This document shows, in pieces, positions 32,906 through 33,187 of a DNA stretch of 33,187 bases. The DNA comes from Verrucomicrobiales bacterium (GTDB lineage: Bacteria; Verrucomicrobiota; Verrucomicrobiia; Limisphaerales; UBA9464): positions 1 through 33,187 of the forward strand of contig JAEUHD010000134.1 in assembly GCA_016793645.1 (NCBI GenBank). Direction: 5' to 3'. The notes beneath the pieces are model-generated. The model worked only from the letters and a program-made list of their open reading frames with translations. It searched no databases and was not told the DNA's origin. How positions within the stretch are numbered: position 1 is the first letter of the stretch; the number at the start of each line of letters is the position of its first letter. Made by a program: the position numbers and the translations under genes.

Positions 32906-33067
32906 GAACGGGGCGGTTCGCCGAAATCTTTTGCCCGGTGTCCTTTTTCGGGTTTCCCGTTCGTCTTGTCCCTGATTGCGTTCACCGGAACTCCGACCTC
33001 ATGCCCATCGCCACCGCTACCGCCACGGCCATTCGCCCTTTCATCAATTCCTGACCTCACGCCCCGC

Positions 33068-33187
33068 ATGAATTCCGTCATAGCCCCGTTCACCGTCCAG
33101 CGGACCTTCAACGCCCCGCTGGCCCGCGTCTGGCGCGCCTGGACCGACCTCAGCCAGTTCGAGCATTGGTTCGGACCGAAGGGCGTC
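33068..33187 (+). CDS. AHSA1/SRPBCC-type ligand-binding protein (partial, 5-prime end)
   Basis: The ATG at 33068 opens a frame that runs off the end of the window after 40 codons. FTVQRTFNAPLARVWRAWTD followed by LSQFEHWFGPKGV is the characteristic start of AHSA1-like (activator of Hsp90 ATPase homologue) START-fold proteins. These bind small hydrophobic ligands; function varies widely. No ArsR-type regulator is seen just upstream in the window. A 17-codon frame at 33001-33054 precedes it; I do not call it. Confidence 0.85.
   Translation, partial: MNSVIAPFTVQRTFNAPLARVWRAWTDLSQFEHWFGPKGV

Noticed and set aside
32313..32975. A 220-codon plus-strand open frame
   Set aside because: It crosses the hairpin repeat, the antitoxin-like gene in antisense and a REP palindrome; the sequence is low complexity.
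33001..33054. A 17-codon open frame (MPIATATATAIRPFINS) before the AHSA1 gene
   Set aside because: Too short and low in complexity to support as a gene or leader peptide.

Overview
The window is GC-rich chromosomal DNA. It most resembles a member of the Verrucomicrobiota, or more broadly of the Planctomycetes-Verrucomicrobia group. The evidence is a DUF1501 gene overlapping a PSCyt1/DUF1549/DUF1553 gene, a very large LamG plus two-component-propeller sensor kinase, NPCBM and chitobiase-type accessory domains, a PocR-AraC regulator, mostly weak Shine-Dalgarno sites, and interspersed short palindromes. This is a family-level inference; there is no rRNA or other taxonomic marker. I see no tRNA, rRNA or CRISPR array.

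Left part (1-6300): the end of a secreted calcium-binding-repeat protein; a repeat-filled gap holding an internally deleted transposase relic; a translationally coupled PocR-AraC regulator and P1B-4-type metal-exporting ATPase; a stand-alone cyclic-nucleotide-binding protein divergent from a UspA protein; and a BASS-family transporter. Centre (6300-20850): an 1801-residue LamG/beta-propeller sensor histidine kinase divergent from a secreted isochorismatase-fold protein with chitobiase-like and NPCBM domains; a DUF1501 and PSD1 operon; and a two-gene operon of an unknown multi-pass membrane protein and an HxHP-motif exported protein.

Right-centre (20850-26930): an orphan ParA ATPase bracketed by near-identical palindromic repeat blocks, a small unknown gene, then UvrD-type helicase, tRNA-dihydrouridine synthase and flavodoxin genes on the plus strand.

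Right part (26930-32640) is the accessory zone. A markedly AT-richer two-gene operon encodes a DUF262 protein with a DGQQR motif and a HEPN-like protein with an intact Rx4H RNase motif. This is a probable defence or toxin-type conflict module and the best candidate here for an under-described system. It abuts two full-length 1115-bp copies and one truncated copy of a Y1 (REP-associated-type) transposase element with 26-bp terminal inverted repeats. An unknown membrane-anchored gene lies between the copies. Beyond them is a decayed antitoxin-PIN toxin pair whose toxin reading frame is cut at a palindromic repeat. The window ends inside an AHSA1/SRPBCC gene.

Palindromes with a GTAG foot (REP-like, often in opposed pairs) occur at 17.9, 20.9-21.1, 22.0-22.4 and 32.8-32.9 kb. 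A second GC-rich hairpin family recurs among them and at 32.35 kb.
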